Translations under genes and position numbers: made by a program
Part shown: positions 23,773 through 32,329 of the stretch, piece after piece
Layout of the letters: each line of letters starts with the position of its first letter
How positions within the stretch are numbered: the stretch's first letter is position 1
Notes under the pieces: generated by a model
The model's database searches: none
What the model saw: the letters and a program-made list of their open reading frames with translations, nothing else
Told to the model about the DNA's origin: nothing
Assembly: GCA_031276635.1 (NCBI GenBank)
Contig: JAISMU010000082.1
Span: forward strand, 1 to 47,530
DNA length: 47,530 nucleotides
Direction: 5' to 3'
DNA from: Deltaproteobacteria bacterium
GTDB taxonomy: Bacteria > Desulfobacterota > Desulfarculia > Adiutricales > Adiutricaceae

Positions 23773-26514
23773 TCATCCTCTTTCGGCGAGAGCTTTTTGG
23801 CATTTGGGGCAGACCGCGCTCTGGTCGGCCGGGACATCTTTATGGCGAGTCCAGCAGCGGGGGCACTTGGGATCCGGGCTCACCGTTATGGTGACGCGCG
23901 TGGCCGGGCCCTCAGTCAGCTCCAGGCCACTGAGCAGGAAAAACTCCAGAAGAAGATCCTCGCGTTTTTTCAGGAGAAGATAATCCTCCCGCTGGGCGGT
24001 CAAATGGCCGATAGCCTCCAGGCCCGAGCGGATGAGTTTGGCCTGGCGGGCTTCCTCCAGGGCTTTGTTGACCTGGTCCCGAATGGCGATCAGGCGTTCC
24101 ATCTCGCTGGCCAGGGCCGGTTGGCGATACTCTGGGGGGGTCGTGGGAAAGTCCCCCAGAAAGACGGACTTATCCGCCCCGGGCTCCAGGTGGCCCCAGA
24201 TCTCCTCTGCCGTAAACGAGAGGATGGGGGCCATCAGTCGGGTCAGGGCCGGGACAATGGCCCGCATGGCCGTCTGCGTTCCCCGGCGGCGGGGATCGTT
24301 GGGGGCCAGGGTGTAGAGGCGATCTTTGACAATGTCAAAATAGAGGGACGATAAGAGGCCGACATATTTGTTGACCAGTTGGTAGACGTCATGAAACGCG
24401 TAAGTTTCATAGGCTTTGCGAGTTTTGTCGATGAGGGAGCCCAACTGGTGAAGGACGTAGCGATCCAGGTCATCGAGGCGCTCGTAGGGAATGGCCAGAC
24501 TGTCATCGAAGTCGCTGAGGTTCCCCAGAAGAAAGCGGATGGTGTTGCGAAAATTAAAATAGGCCTTGGCCAGCATGTTCAGGATGTCGTTGGAGATGCG
24601 GATGTCATCCTGGTAGTTCTCGGCGGCCACCCACAGCCGGATCAGATCGGCCCCGTACTGTTTAATCAGGGTTTCCGGGTCAATGGTGTTGCCCAGAGAT
24701 TTGCTCATCTTGCGGCCCTGGCCATCGACCACGTAGCCATGGGTCAGAACTTCCTTATAGGGGGCCCGACCGCGATTGGCCATTGAAAGAAGCAGGCTGG
24801 AGTGGAACCAGCCCCGGTGCTGGTCGGAGCCCTCCAGGTACATGTCCGCCTGGTCCGGCAGGGTCGGGCTGGTTTCCAGAACCGCCGCGAAAGAGGAGCC
24901 GGAGTCAAACCAGACGTCCAGAATGTCAGTTTCTTTGGTGAACTCGGTTGACCCGCAGGCCGGGCACTTTTCCCCCGCGGGCAAGAGCTCCCGCGGCGAG
25001 CGGTGGAACCAGGCGTCCGCCCCCTCGGCCCGGAACAGCTCGTAAAGCCGGGCCTGGATGGCTGGGCTGTAATGCCATTGGCCACAAGCCTGGCAGAAGA
25101 AAATGGTGATGGGCACCCCCCAGGAGCGCTGGCGGCTGACGCACCAGTCGGGCCGGTTCTCAATCATGCCGTGGATGCGCTCCCGACCCCACTTGGGGAT
25201 CCAGGCGACCTGGTTAATGGCGGCCAGGCTTTTGGCGCGCAGGTTTTTTTCCTCCATGGAGATGAACCACTGGAGGGTGGCCCGGAAAACCACCGGTTTA
25301 TGACAGCGCCAGCAGTGGGGGTAGGAGTGGGTGATTTTCTCGACGGCCAGCAGGGCCCCCTTGGCCTGGAGAGCGGCGGTGACCAGGGGGTTGGCCTCAA
25401 GCACCCGTCGCCCGGCCAACTCCGGGACCTCATCGGTGTAGCGGGCCTGGTCGTCCAGGGGGGAGTAGATGGGCAGGTTATTGGCCAGCCCGGTCTCATA
25501 ATCCTCGCGCCCATGGCCTGGGGCGGTGTGGACCAGCCCGGTGCCCTGCTCCAGGGTGACATAGTTGGCCGCGACCAGAGGGGACTCGCGGTCATACAGC
25601 GGGTGTCGGGTCTTGAGCCCCAAGAGGGCGGCGGTCGGGATTTCCGTGATTTCGGCGGCGCTCTGATCGCCCATTTTTTTCCAGAGGTTGGGGGCCAGCT
25701 CCTTGGCCAGGACCAGAACCCGGCCACTGACCTCATAGGCCGAGTAGGCCAAGGCCGGGTTAAAGGCCACGGCCAGGTTGGCCGGGATGGTCCAGGGGGT
25801 GGTGGTCCAGATGACCAGCTCCACCTGGCGACCGGCCAGTTTTGGGGAGAGCGAGCTCGGATCGGAGATCAGCGGAAAGGCGACAAAGATGGAATCTGAG
25901 GCGATGTCCTGATACTCCACCTCCGCCTCGGCCAGGGCGGTGCGGCACTGACCACACCAGAGAACTGGTTTGAGGCTTCGGTAAAGCCGCCCGTCCAAAG
26001 CGGTTTGGCCCAGTTCCCTGGCGGTGATGGCCTCGTACTCATAACTCATGGTGAGGTAGGGATGAGCCCAGTCCCCCAGCGTCCCCAGGCGCTGGAATTG
26101 CTGGGACTGAGCCGCGACAAACTTTTCCGCGTGCTGACGGCACAAACTCCGGATCTCCGCCTGGGAGAGTTCTTTTTTCTTGGGGCCCAGGCTCTGGTCC
26201 ACCTGGTGCTCGATGGGCAGGCCATGGCAGTCCCAGCCTGGGACATAAGGCGAGCCATAGCCAGTCATGACCTTGGACTTGATAATGATGTCCTTCAGGA
26301 TCTTGTTCAGGGCCGTTCCCAGGTGGATTTGGCCATTGGCGTAGGGCGGGCCATCGTGGAGAACCCACTGAGGTTGGCCTTTGGCTCGTTCCTGGATCCG
26401 CCCATAAAGATCCATCTGGCGCCATTTTTCCAAAATGCCCGGCTCCCGTTGGGCCAGGGAGGCTTTCATGGGAAAATCGGTTTTTGGCAAGTTTAAGGTG
26501 TCTTTGTATTCCAT
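23773..26514 (-). CDS. ileS: Isoleucyl-tRNA synthetase
   Basis: A 913-aa class I aminoacyl-tRNA synthetase of the bacterial type. The HIGH motif appears as HLGT (64-67) in GPPYANGQIHLGTALN. The KMSKS motif is intact in GRKMSKSLGNTIDP. The editing-domain region is present, and a C-terminal zinc knuckle has C884, C887, C902 and C905. Length is normal. The start ATG at 26514 opens MEYKDTLNLPKTDFPMK, which is typical, but the upstream ribosome site is weak. dnaX begins 7 nt after the stop. A hairpin with a T-run lies just upstream of the start. Confidence 0.98.
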   Translation of the reverse strand: MEYKDTLNLPKTDFPMKASLAQREPGILEKWRQMDLYGRIQERAKGQPQWVLHDGPPYANGQIHLGTALNKILKDIIIKSKVMTGYGSPYVPGWDCHGLPIEHQVDQSLGPKKKELSQAEIRSLCRQHAEKFVAAQSQQFQRLGTLGDWAHPYLTMSYEYEAITARELGQTALDGRLYRSLKPVLWCGQCRTALAEAEVEYQDIASDSIFVAFPLISDPSSLSPKLAGRQVELVIWTTTPWTIPANLAVAFNPALAYSAYEVSGRVLVLAKELAPNLWKKMGDQSAAEITEIPTAALLGLKTRHPLYDRESPLVAANYVTLEQGTGLVHTAPGHGREDYETGLANNLPIYSPLDDQARYTDEVPELAGRRVLEANPLVTAALQAKGALLAVEKITHSYPHCWRCHKPVVFRATLQWFISMEEKNLRAKSLAAINQVAWIPKWGRERIHGMIENRPDWCVSRQRSWGVPITIFFCQACGQWHYSPAIQARLYELFRAEGADAWFHRSPRELLPAGEKCPACGSTEFTKETDILDVWFDSGSSFAAVLETSPTLPDQADMYLEGSDQHRGWFHSSLLLSMANRGRAPYKEVLTHGYVVDGQGRKMSKSLGNTIDPETLIKQYGADLIRLWVAAENYQDDIRISNDILNMLAKAYFNFRNTIRFLLGNLSDFDDSLAIPYERLDDLDRYVLHQLGSLIDKTRKAYETYAFHDVYQLVNKYVGLLSSLYFDIVKDRLYTLAPNDPRRRGTQTAMRAIVPALTRLMAPILSFTAEEIWGHLEPGADKSVFLGDFPTTPPEYRQPALASEMERLIAIRDQVNKALEEARQAKLIRSGLEAIGHLTAQREDYLLLKKREDLLLEFFLLSGLELTEGPATRVTITVSPDPKCPRCWTRHKDVPADQSAVCPKCQKALAERG

Positions 26515-26526
26515 AATGAAAAGCTC

Positions 26527-26545
26527 AAAAATGGCCCCCAGGGCC
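26527..26545 (-). terminator. Hairpin and T-run just upstream of ileS
   Basis: On the minus strand GGCCC, loop TGG, GGGCC (26545-26533) is followed by ATTTTT, ending only 12 nt before the ileS ATG. It may end the dedA transcript. Its position also allows an attenuator role for ileS. Confidence 0.5.
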
Positions 26546-26648
26546 GATTGGTGGAAAATCCGCCGGCGCGCCGGGCTAGGCCCGCCGACCGGGCGAAAGA
26601 TATGTGGGCCGAGCCAACCTCAACCTTTCTCGCCGCGACCGCCTCGCC

Positions 26649-27332
26649 TCAACTCCGCTCGGGGAGGGGCTTTTTCCGACGGCGGGCTCGGAGGTATTCC
26701 ACCACCATCGGCAGGATGGAGAGAATTATGATGGCCATGATGACCATGGTGAAATTCTGGCGAACCACCGGCAGGGCCCCAAAGAAATAGCCGGCCCAGA
26801 TGAAGAGCAGGGCCCAACTCGCTCCGCCGATGAGGTTAAAGGCCATGAACCGGGGATATCTCATGGCCCCGACCCCGGCCACAAAGGGGGCGAAGGTCCG
26901 CACAATGGGGACAAAGCGGGCGATAATGATGGTTGAGACGCCGTATTTCTCGTAAAAGTCCTTGGTTTTGTCCAGGTATTTTCGTTTGAGAAATCGACCG
27001 TCCCGATTGAGGGCCTTGGGCCCGACCAGCCGACCGATCCAGTAATTGAAGGTGTCGCCCAGAAAGGCGGCCGTGATGATGACCACCAGGAGAGTCCACG
27101 GGCCCAAGGGGGAGCCGTCCCGGGCGGCGATGGCCCCGGCCGCGAACAGCAGTGAGTCCCCAGGCAGGAAAGGGCAGATCACCACCCCGGTTTCCCAAAA
27201 AACAATCAGAAATAAGATCAGATAAACGCGCCAACCGAACTGGTCCACCAGGTTGTCCAAGTGGGTGTCGATGTGCAAAATAAAACTGATCAAATCGCCA
27301 ATCCCCTGGGACAGGAGATCGAAGGCTTCCAT
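26649..27332 (-). CDS. DedA family membrane protein
   Basis: A 227-aa inner-membrane protein of the DedA/VTT family, associated with lipid (undecaprenyl phosphate or phospholipid) translocation and membrane homeostasis. Typical sequences are FWETGVVICPFLPGDSLLFAAG, LGDTFNYWIGRLVG, and FARFVPIVRTFAPFVAGVGAM, written in the protein as IIIARFVPIVRTF, with the conserved Arg and Pro. Several TM segments are present, and the C-terminus is Arg/Lys-rich. GAGG lies 8 nt before the ATG at 27332. The tsaC-like gene ends 27 bp upstream, so the two may form an operon. Confidence 0.94.
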   Translation of the reverse strand: MEAFDLLSQGIGDLISFILHIDTHLDNLVDQFGWRVYLILFLIVFWETGVVICPFLPGDSLLFAAGAIAARDGSPLGPWTLLVVIITAAFLGDTFNYWIGRLVGPKALNRDGRFLKRKYLDKTKDFYEKYGVSTIIIARFVPIVRTFAPFVAGVGAMRYPRFMAFNLIGGASWALLFIWAGYFFGALPVVRQNFTMVIMAIIILSILPMVVEYLRARRRKKPLPERS

Positions 27333-27359
27333 AAAAATAACCTCAAGTAAGCAGATTGG

Positions 27360-28058
27360 TCAGGAGCGCCTCAGGTTGGGGCAGACCGCCTCAAGCTCGG
27401 CCTGGGGTATGGCCCCCCGCCGGAAGATCCAAGGCTCGGCCCCACTGACGTCAATGATGGTCGACGAAGCCAGGCCTTTGGTGGGGCCCGCGTCGATTAT
27501 GAGGTCGATTCGCCCGTAAAAGTTGGCCAGGACCTCATCGGCGGTGGTGGGGGGGGCGGCTTGATGGGCGTTGGCGCTCGTGCCCGTGACCCCCCGGTCG
27601 ACCATGCGGATCAGCTGGCGGATCAGGGTCAGGCCCTCCACCCGCAGGCCGACGGTGTTGGCCTTGCCCAGGAGGAGAGGGTGCAGGCCATTATGGCCGG
27701 TGAATAAGAGAGTCAGGAGCCCTGGCCAGAAATGGTCCATGAGGAGCTTGGCTGACCCATTGGTTTCCCGGGCGTAACAGGCGGCTCGGGGAATGGAGTC
27801 AATTAACAGCAGAAACGGCTGATCCAGGGCCCGGCCAGCCTTCAATTGGGCCACCCGCTCCAAGGCCTGAGGCTTGTCGGCCAAGGCCATGAAAGCGTAA
27901 AAGGATTGGGTCGGCCCGACGATCACGCCGCCATCCAGGAGAGCCTCAGCCGCTGGGGTCAAATCCCGGAAACTGGCCTTCTGAGGCTCTATGGCGAGGC
28001 GAGTGGTCAAAGGGGCTCCCAAAAACGCCTTGACTCCACGCGGGCGGGGACTAGCCAA
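27360..28058 (-). CDS. Sua5/YciO/YrdC-family protein (TsaC-like)
   Basis: A 232-aa YrdC-fold protein. TsaC makes threonylcarbamoyl-AMP for the t6A modification of ANN-decoding tRNAs. Family features are GPTQSFYAFM (usual PTETVYGL), KAGRALDQPF (the KxRxxxxP binding motif), HFWPGLLTLLF, NTVGLRV, TGTSAN and DAGPTKGLASSTIID. The first motif is clearly divergent, so it may be a YciO-type paralogue rather than the main TsaC. The start is uncertain: the frame opens with TTG at 28058, directly beside AT-rich sequence, and no ATG is available early. A good ribosome site is missing, so a slightly truncated N-terminus is possible. Confidence 0.78.
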   Translation of the reverse strand: MASPRPRGVKAFLGAPLTTRLAIEPQKASFRDLTPAAEALLDGGVIVGPTQSFYAFMALADKPQALERVAQLKAGRALDQPFLLLIDSIPRAACYARETNGSAKLLMDHFWPGLLTLLFTGHNGLHPLLLGKANTVGLRVEGLTLIRQLIRMVDRGVTGTSANAHQAAPPTTADEVLANFYGRIDLIIDAGPTKGLASSTIIDVSGAEPWIFRRGAIPQAELEAVCPNLRRS

Positions 28059-28560
28059 GGTTCTCTATTTTTACAGAAATAGAATAAAAGTATAATATTT
28101 AAATATAAAAAAATGTTTATATTAGTAAAAGTCAACCAAAAAAACGCTGGCCCCTGAAAACTGGCGAAAAAAAACTCGGGGCTTTTCTGAACTAAATATT
28201 ATAGCGCCAGGGCCTCGGTCAATCAAGAGTGAAAAATTTGGCGGCGAATTGGCGAATGGGATGGGAATTTGGCTTTGGCCAACGCCTTGAGGAAGATTTT
28301 TTCGTTTAATGACTTGGCGGCTCGGGGGAGTAACGGTGGCGCGTTTATCAAAACAATGGCCATCCATTGGCGGGAACGCTCGCCCGAAAGGGCTCTCATT
28401 CTCTGGCGCCTCGGCGCCGAAAACAACCTTCATCTTGGAGCCATCGTCATGGAAGACTATGGCGAAATCGATAAATTTTTTTACCGCTTTAGGGTGGCCT
28501 GGGCCAGCGGAAAATTTTCTTTGTCCTCAGATGACTCATCGTCATCTGATTCCGACAAAA
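28059..28560. other. Gap with AT-rich start and unassigned GC block
   Basis: Bases 28070-28135 are very AT-rich. The rest (28140-28560) has overlapping short frames on both strands. A 107-codon plus-strand frame (28269-28592) has no family features or good start and overlaps the pseudogene to the right. I see no supportable intact gene. Confidence 0.5.
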
Positions 28561-29066
28561 TTAACGCGATTCGATCAGAGTCAAATTTTTGAGAGGCGAC
28601 CGTGGCCTACCGTTGGCGCCACTCCGCCTTTGGTAGAGATTTAATGGCCAAGTTACCCAAAATTTCATCATTATTGGCTGACCTGTTTTTTTTGGTTTTG
28701 GCCGATCCTTGAGCTCAAGGACCAAAACGACCTGACCCGGCAATTCCAAGCTTAGGTCCAACCGTCCCTTGGATCCTAGCGACTCACTTTTGACCTCCAA
28801 ATCAAAATACCGAAAAAGTAACTGGAGAATGGCGTGGAAATCGTTTTCGCGGTTGGGCTTTTGAAAATTAGTCAGCCGGTGAAAATCTCCCCCCACAGAG
28901 TCTAACAAAAGTGTTTTGCCGAAACGGCGAGGCCGGGACAAAAAAAGCGGTTCTCAACGCGAGTCAAGAGATGGTGGATATATCTGGTCATATCCGCGTA
29001 AAAAATGTTTTGATCTCTTATTTCCCTGAAAGGCCGTTTAGTAGGCAATATTTCGCTCATAGTCAT
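28561..29066 (-). pseudogene. Decayed AAA-ATPase-like / PD-(D/E)XK protein (DUF1703 type)
   Basis: Minus-strand reading from ATG 29066 gives MTMSEILPTKRPFREIRDQN, then FYADMTRYIHHLL, the N-terminus of AAA-ATPase-like/PDDEXK_9 proteins (normally YVDKTxYI). The frame is then lost at a run of seven A (28940-28946, T in the gene): one more T would rejoin it to FLSRPRRFGKTLLLDSV, the Walker A region. Soon after, the sequence jumps to the C-terminal nuclease core (ENDFHAILQLLFRYFDLEV, GRLDLSLELPGQVVLVLELK). Roughly 350 residues of the middle are therefore deleted. A second frameshift near an A-run at about 28690 is possible. Intact relatives are widespread multi-copy proteins of uncertain role. Confidence 0.75.
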
Positions 29067-29141
29067 TATTCCAAATCAATAGCTAACAGGCTTTGGTGGA
29101 GCCATCTGGCTAGCGGGCCGGTTGAGGTGAGCTTTGTTTAA

Positions 29142-30155
29142 AGCAAAATAGCCTGGAGAGAAGATAAGTTTGATTATGCCACCTCAACAGTTGTTTGACA
29201 ATAGTGAGAGAGAGAAAAAAAATCAGTTTAATTTTTTTCTTAGATCTGAATCGGTTCAGTTTACAAAAATTTAATTTAGTTATTAAATAAGAAATTTATT
29301 ACAATTAAGAAGGAAGTAATTGATATTTTGATCGGCGCGCAGGTAAGCTTTTCAGCCAACTTGTCTTGGATAATTTTCCGGTCGTTAGTTAAAATTTATA
29401 ATTTTATATGAATTAAATATTATATCTCATGGTTAATTAGATATTACCAATAAAAATATATAAATTTTATATGTAATATTAATAATGATTATTATAGTGC
29501 ATAAAAAAAGTATTTGTATGTATAACGAGAGAAATAAGTCAAAAATTGTAACATTTAAATAAATAATTATTTCATATATAAATTTAAATTATTATATAAT
29601 ATTATATTACACTATAAAAACGCTAAATATAAATTATTAATATTGCAATAAAAATATATCATTAATTAATTTGAATTGTTAATATATTTTTATTGAAAAG
29701 ATTATATATATAAAAAAAAGAATATTTAAAATCAAATAAACTAAAAAATAAATATTTTATAAATTTTATTTTTAAATTTAAGTATTTATGTTGTCTTATA
29801 TTAATTAATTATATAAATTTATTTTATAGTAAAAAATATTACCTAGATATTATATGGTCGTTCTTCTGGCCAAGGCCCTTAAGTGGGCCTAGCCAAATTT
29901 AAAATTGCGGCCCAACGATTTATTTTCTTGACTAAATGGAGGCGTTTTGGTTATCATCAAGTGTTAGCTTTCGCGACAGGCTCTGACTGGATCCTCGTGG
30001 CGTTGTTTCGCTCGCTATTAATTAATAGTCTCGCGACAGTCCGCGAGAGGCGGGGCTTTAACCTTTCCTGATCATGATGTTTGAGGTTTATTTCGTCTTG
30101 GAAATGATCTCGGTCTTTGGGTCAACTAATTAACCATACGTGAGGTAGATTTATA
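29142..30155. other. Extreme AT-rich desert
   Basis: Bases about 29160-29860 are dominated by A/T, with only scattered G/C. A mixed block (29860-30150) follows, with an imperfect inverted repeat around 29870-29893 and a 62-codon frame (29883-30071) I cannot support as a gene. No RNA gene was seen. Confidence 0.65.
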
Positions 30156-30344
30156 ATGGAAATTGAGGCCACCCCTGATTGCATGAAGGAACAGACTCAA
30201 CTCATCACTGGCCCTTGCCCCAAGTGTGGCAAAGAGCTGGAGTTTTTCAGCGTTCCTGAGTTGAGAAACACGAGCCATTGCTATGAATGCAAAGCTCCCT
30301 TTGATCCCAAGGAATTCGCCAAGAAACTGGGCCTGGCCATTTAA
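30156..30344 (+). CDS. Small zinc-ribbon protein
   Basis: A 62-aa protein with two CxxC knuckles, C21/C24 in GPCPKCGKELEFFSVPE and C42/C45 in HCYECKAPFD, spaced like a zinc ribbon, followed by a short helix (PKEFAKKLGL). The ATG at 30156 is preceded by GAGG at suitable distance, and a terminator follows the stop, so this is an intact single-gene unit. I recognise the fold but not a named family. It may bind zinc and contact protein or nucleic acid. It is notable for surviving between two decayed, AT-rich regions. Confidence 0.82.
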   Translation: MEIEATPDCMKEQTQLITGPCPKCGKELEFFSVPELRNTSHCYECKAPFDPKEFAKKLGLAI

Positions 30345-30371
30345 GGGGCCAGTTTTCCGCGTCTCCATTCC

Positions 30372-30422
30372 ACCGACGGCCCTTGGTCCCCAACTCCGAC
30401 CTCTGGTCGTCGGTTTTTTTTT
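30372..30422 (+). terminator. Terminator after the zinc-ribbon gene
   Basis: CCGACG (from about 30373) pairs with CGTCGG (ending 30413), enclosing a smaller GACC-TCT-GGTC hairpin. Nine T residues follow (30414-30422). It lies about 30 bp after the stop codon. Confidence 0.75.
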
Positions 30423-30455
30423 GATAAATTAGTATATTTTTTTATTTTATAATGA

Positions 30456-30502
30456 ACATATATTTATAATATACATATATTTATAATATACATATATTTA
30501 TA
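30456..30502. repeat. 17-bp AT-rich tandem repeat, 2.8 copies
   Basis: The unit ACATATATTTATAATAT occurs at 30456-30472 and 30473-30489, with a partial third copy to 30502. It lies in AT-rich non-coding DNA (30423-30745). Confidence 0.85.
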
Positions 30503-30687
30503 GATACAAACTTATTGCGTCAAGATATTTCTCTTCTAATAGTAGTTTATCTTCAAGACAAGCTTCCAGTCGCCTTAATCTTAACTTACTGACTTCTGGC
30601 CATTTTTTGGATAACATCTTGGTTTTATTAAGTAAATATTTTTGCTCCAAAAAACTGTTGTAGCTAAAAATTTTATTTTATAATCTC

Positions 30688-30717
30688 TTGACATTATAAA
30701 AAAAATAATATTTATTG
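30688..30717 (+). promoter_or_regulatory. Possible promoter before the transposase remnant
   Basis: TTGACA (30688-30693), 18 bp, TATTGT (30712-30717) lies about 28 bp before ATG 30746. The -35 is perfect but the -10 is weak, and the surrounding AT-richness makes chance matches likely. Confidence 0.35.
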
Positions 30718-30745
30718 TAGATTATCAAGGAGTTAGGAGATAAAT

Positions 30746-30945
30746 ATGGCCATTAGCCAGTCCAGGTATATTGTATTTAACCATAGGGATTATAAAGGGT
30801 AAAACCTACTGGCGCCACCTTTGGTCCAGGGGTACCGGGATGAGGCTGGAAAAGTCAAAAGAAAGACTTTAGCCAATCTCTCTCATCTTCCTTTGCCGGG
30901 AACTGAAACAATTAAGGCCATGCTCAAGGGAGAGCTTTTTTTCAG
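30746..30945 (+). pseudogene. N-terminal fragment of an IS1634-like transposase with two frameshifts
   Basis: ATG 30746 with AGGAG upstream gives MAISQSRYIVFNHRDYKG, then a stop at 30800. The next frame continues GKTYWRHL, and a third frame continues LVQGYRDEAGKVKRKTLANL, then PLPGTETIKAMLKGE. Put together, this reads like the N-terminus of IS1634-type transposases (short strand region, YRxxGKVKxRTLANLxxLP, LKGE). Two small indels, near 30797 and near 30818, broke the frame. The similarity ends at about 30945, where IS630-type sequence begins soon after. Confidence 0.65.
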
Positions 30946-30954
30946 AGGAAGCTC

Positions 30955-31754
30955 TTGGCCCCGCCCTCCAAAAAATTATCTGGCCAGGTTGAGGCGGCTG
31001 AGGTGGTTGAGTTGAGCTATCAAGATTTCCCGCGTCAAGCGACTAAAGGCAAAATTTTAGAAAAAAACGAAGTTAAACCTTGCCTTTCTAAGATGTGGAA
31101 AATTCCGCCCGGGCCATTGGCCGCGTTTGTTCGCGTCATGGAGAAGGTCCTGGAAACTTACCAAAAAACTTATGACCCTGACTGTTCAGTCTTTTGCGTG
31201 GCTGAGTCGCCTATCCAATTGGTTGAGGAGCGTGGGCCACCGATTAATCGCTCTTCCGGTGGGCCTCAATTCTTTGCTCCCGAATATATTCGTCGAGGCG
31301 AGGTCAACATATTTGTCGCGGTCGAGCCATTACCTGGGCAACGGCGTTGGAAAATAACCGGGTCCAGGGCAAAGTTTGAGTGGGCTTTCTTTGTCAAAGA
31401 ACTTATGTTATCGCGTTATAAAGCTGAAAAATTATTTTTGTAATTGACAGTTTACGCTCGAATGATTTCAGGTTATTGTTTTCAGGGCTTCCCGCTGATG
31501 AAAATAAAAGATTATTCACACAAGTGGAAATACTCTCCACTTCAAAATCTGGTAGTTGGCTTAATCTGGCGAAAATTGAGCTTAGCGCGTTTAAAGGGCA
31601 ATGTTTCTCTGGAATGATTCCTGACCTGGCCAGATTAAAGGAAGAAATCAGAGTCTGGGAATCCCATCGGCAGAACAAAAAATCGATTTTTAACTGGCGA
31701 TTAAAAAATGAGGACGCTCGGATTAAGCTGAAAAAGCTTTACCCGGTATTATAA
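30955..31754 (+). pseudogene. IS630-family transposase, truncated, frameshifted and lacking catalytic residues
   Basis: The DDE domain of an IS630-family transposase is readable from about 31045 (ILEKNEVKPCLSKMWKIPP), through ETYQKTYDPDCSVFCVAESP and VNIFVAVEPLPGQRRW, to a stop at 31441. A frame change near 31440 then continues VIDSLRSNDFRLLFSGLPADE, and SGSWLNLAKIELSAFKGQCF to the C-terminal end DARIKLKKLYP. Intact copies read CFDEKP and SWLNMAEIELS. Here the first catalytic Asp is replaced (CVAESP) and the Glu is Lys (LAKIEL). The N-terminal DNA-binding part is missing and replaced by other IS sequence, so this is dead. Confidence 0.85.
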
Positions 31755-32329
31755 AGCCGATAGTGGACCAGGCGCGCTACCCCAGCCAATTGACCTTATC
31801 ATTATGGCGGCCAGAGGATGACTGAAAACCTGTTTCAGCCAAAGGGTCATTAGCCGCTCTTACCGGCTAATGAGGCTGGTTCTTGAGGCTCTGGCCGGAT
31901 TTCTGATTTCATTGGCCGCCCGCGGAGCCCAAGGGTCGCGGCTAGTTACCTCTGGCTAATCCCCAGGGCGCTCCCCCCAGGAAGTCCCGAAGTCGCCAGG
32001 GCTGGGTTAAACCTCTCTGAACTGGTAACATTTCTCTCTGAGAGCCGCCGCGGCCGGGGACGGCCGCCGTTAATTGAAAGAAACAGGTTTTTAGAGAAGC
32101 TTACTGGGCCCGAAATTTGGGTGATATTGCCGAGCGGGCCACCCGCGAGCGAGCCAATTTTCCGGGATGATGTTTTTCTCGGTTTTTTCCTCCGGGCCCT
32201 GGCTCATAATTTCAAGCTATAGCCTGTCAGCGGCCTAAGGACTAATCTCTCGGGTTCTCGCGTTTTCGGCTATTGATGGCCAATGGCCTCGCCTGCTGGC
32301 GTCAGGGCTTGGGCGTCAGGGCCTGGGCG
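31755..32329. other. Gap with two hairpins, no gene
   Basis: No supportable gene. Two perfect inverted repeats are present: CATTAGCCG (31848-31856) / CGGCTAATG (31864-31872), with one more flanking T-A pair, and GCGGCCG (32050-32056) / CGGCCGC (32061-32067) with a GGGA loop. Neither is followed by a T-run. They may be remains of mobile-element ends. Confidence 0.5.

Noticed and set aside
28269-28592. A 107-codon plus-strand frame before the DUF1703-type pseudogene
   Set aside because: It overlaps the pseudogene, has no family motif and ends in a low-complexity Ser/Asp run.
28911-29141. A 76-codon plus-strand frame
   Set aside because: It is the antisense of the readable N-terminus of the DUF1703-type pseudogene.
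30423-30745. The 17-bp repeats as a CRISPR array
   Set aside because: The copies are directly adjacent without spacers and consist only of A, T and one C, so this is a simple tandem repeat.
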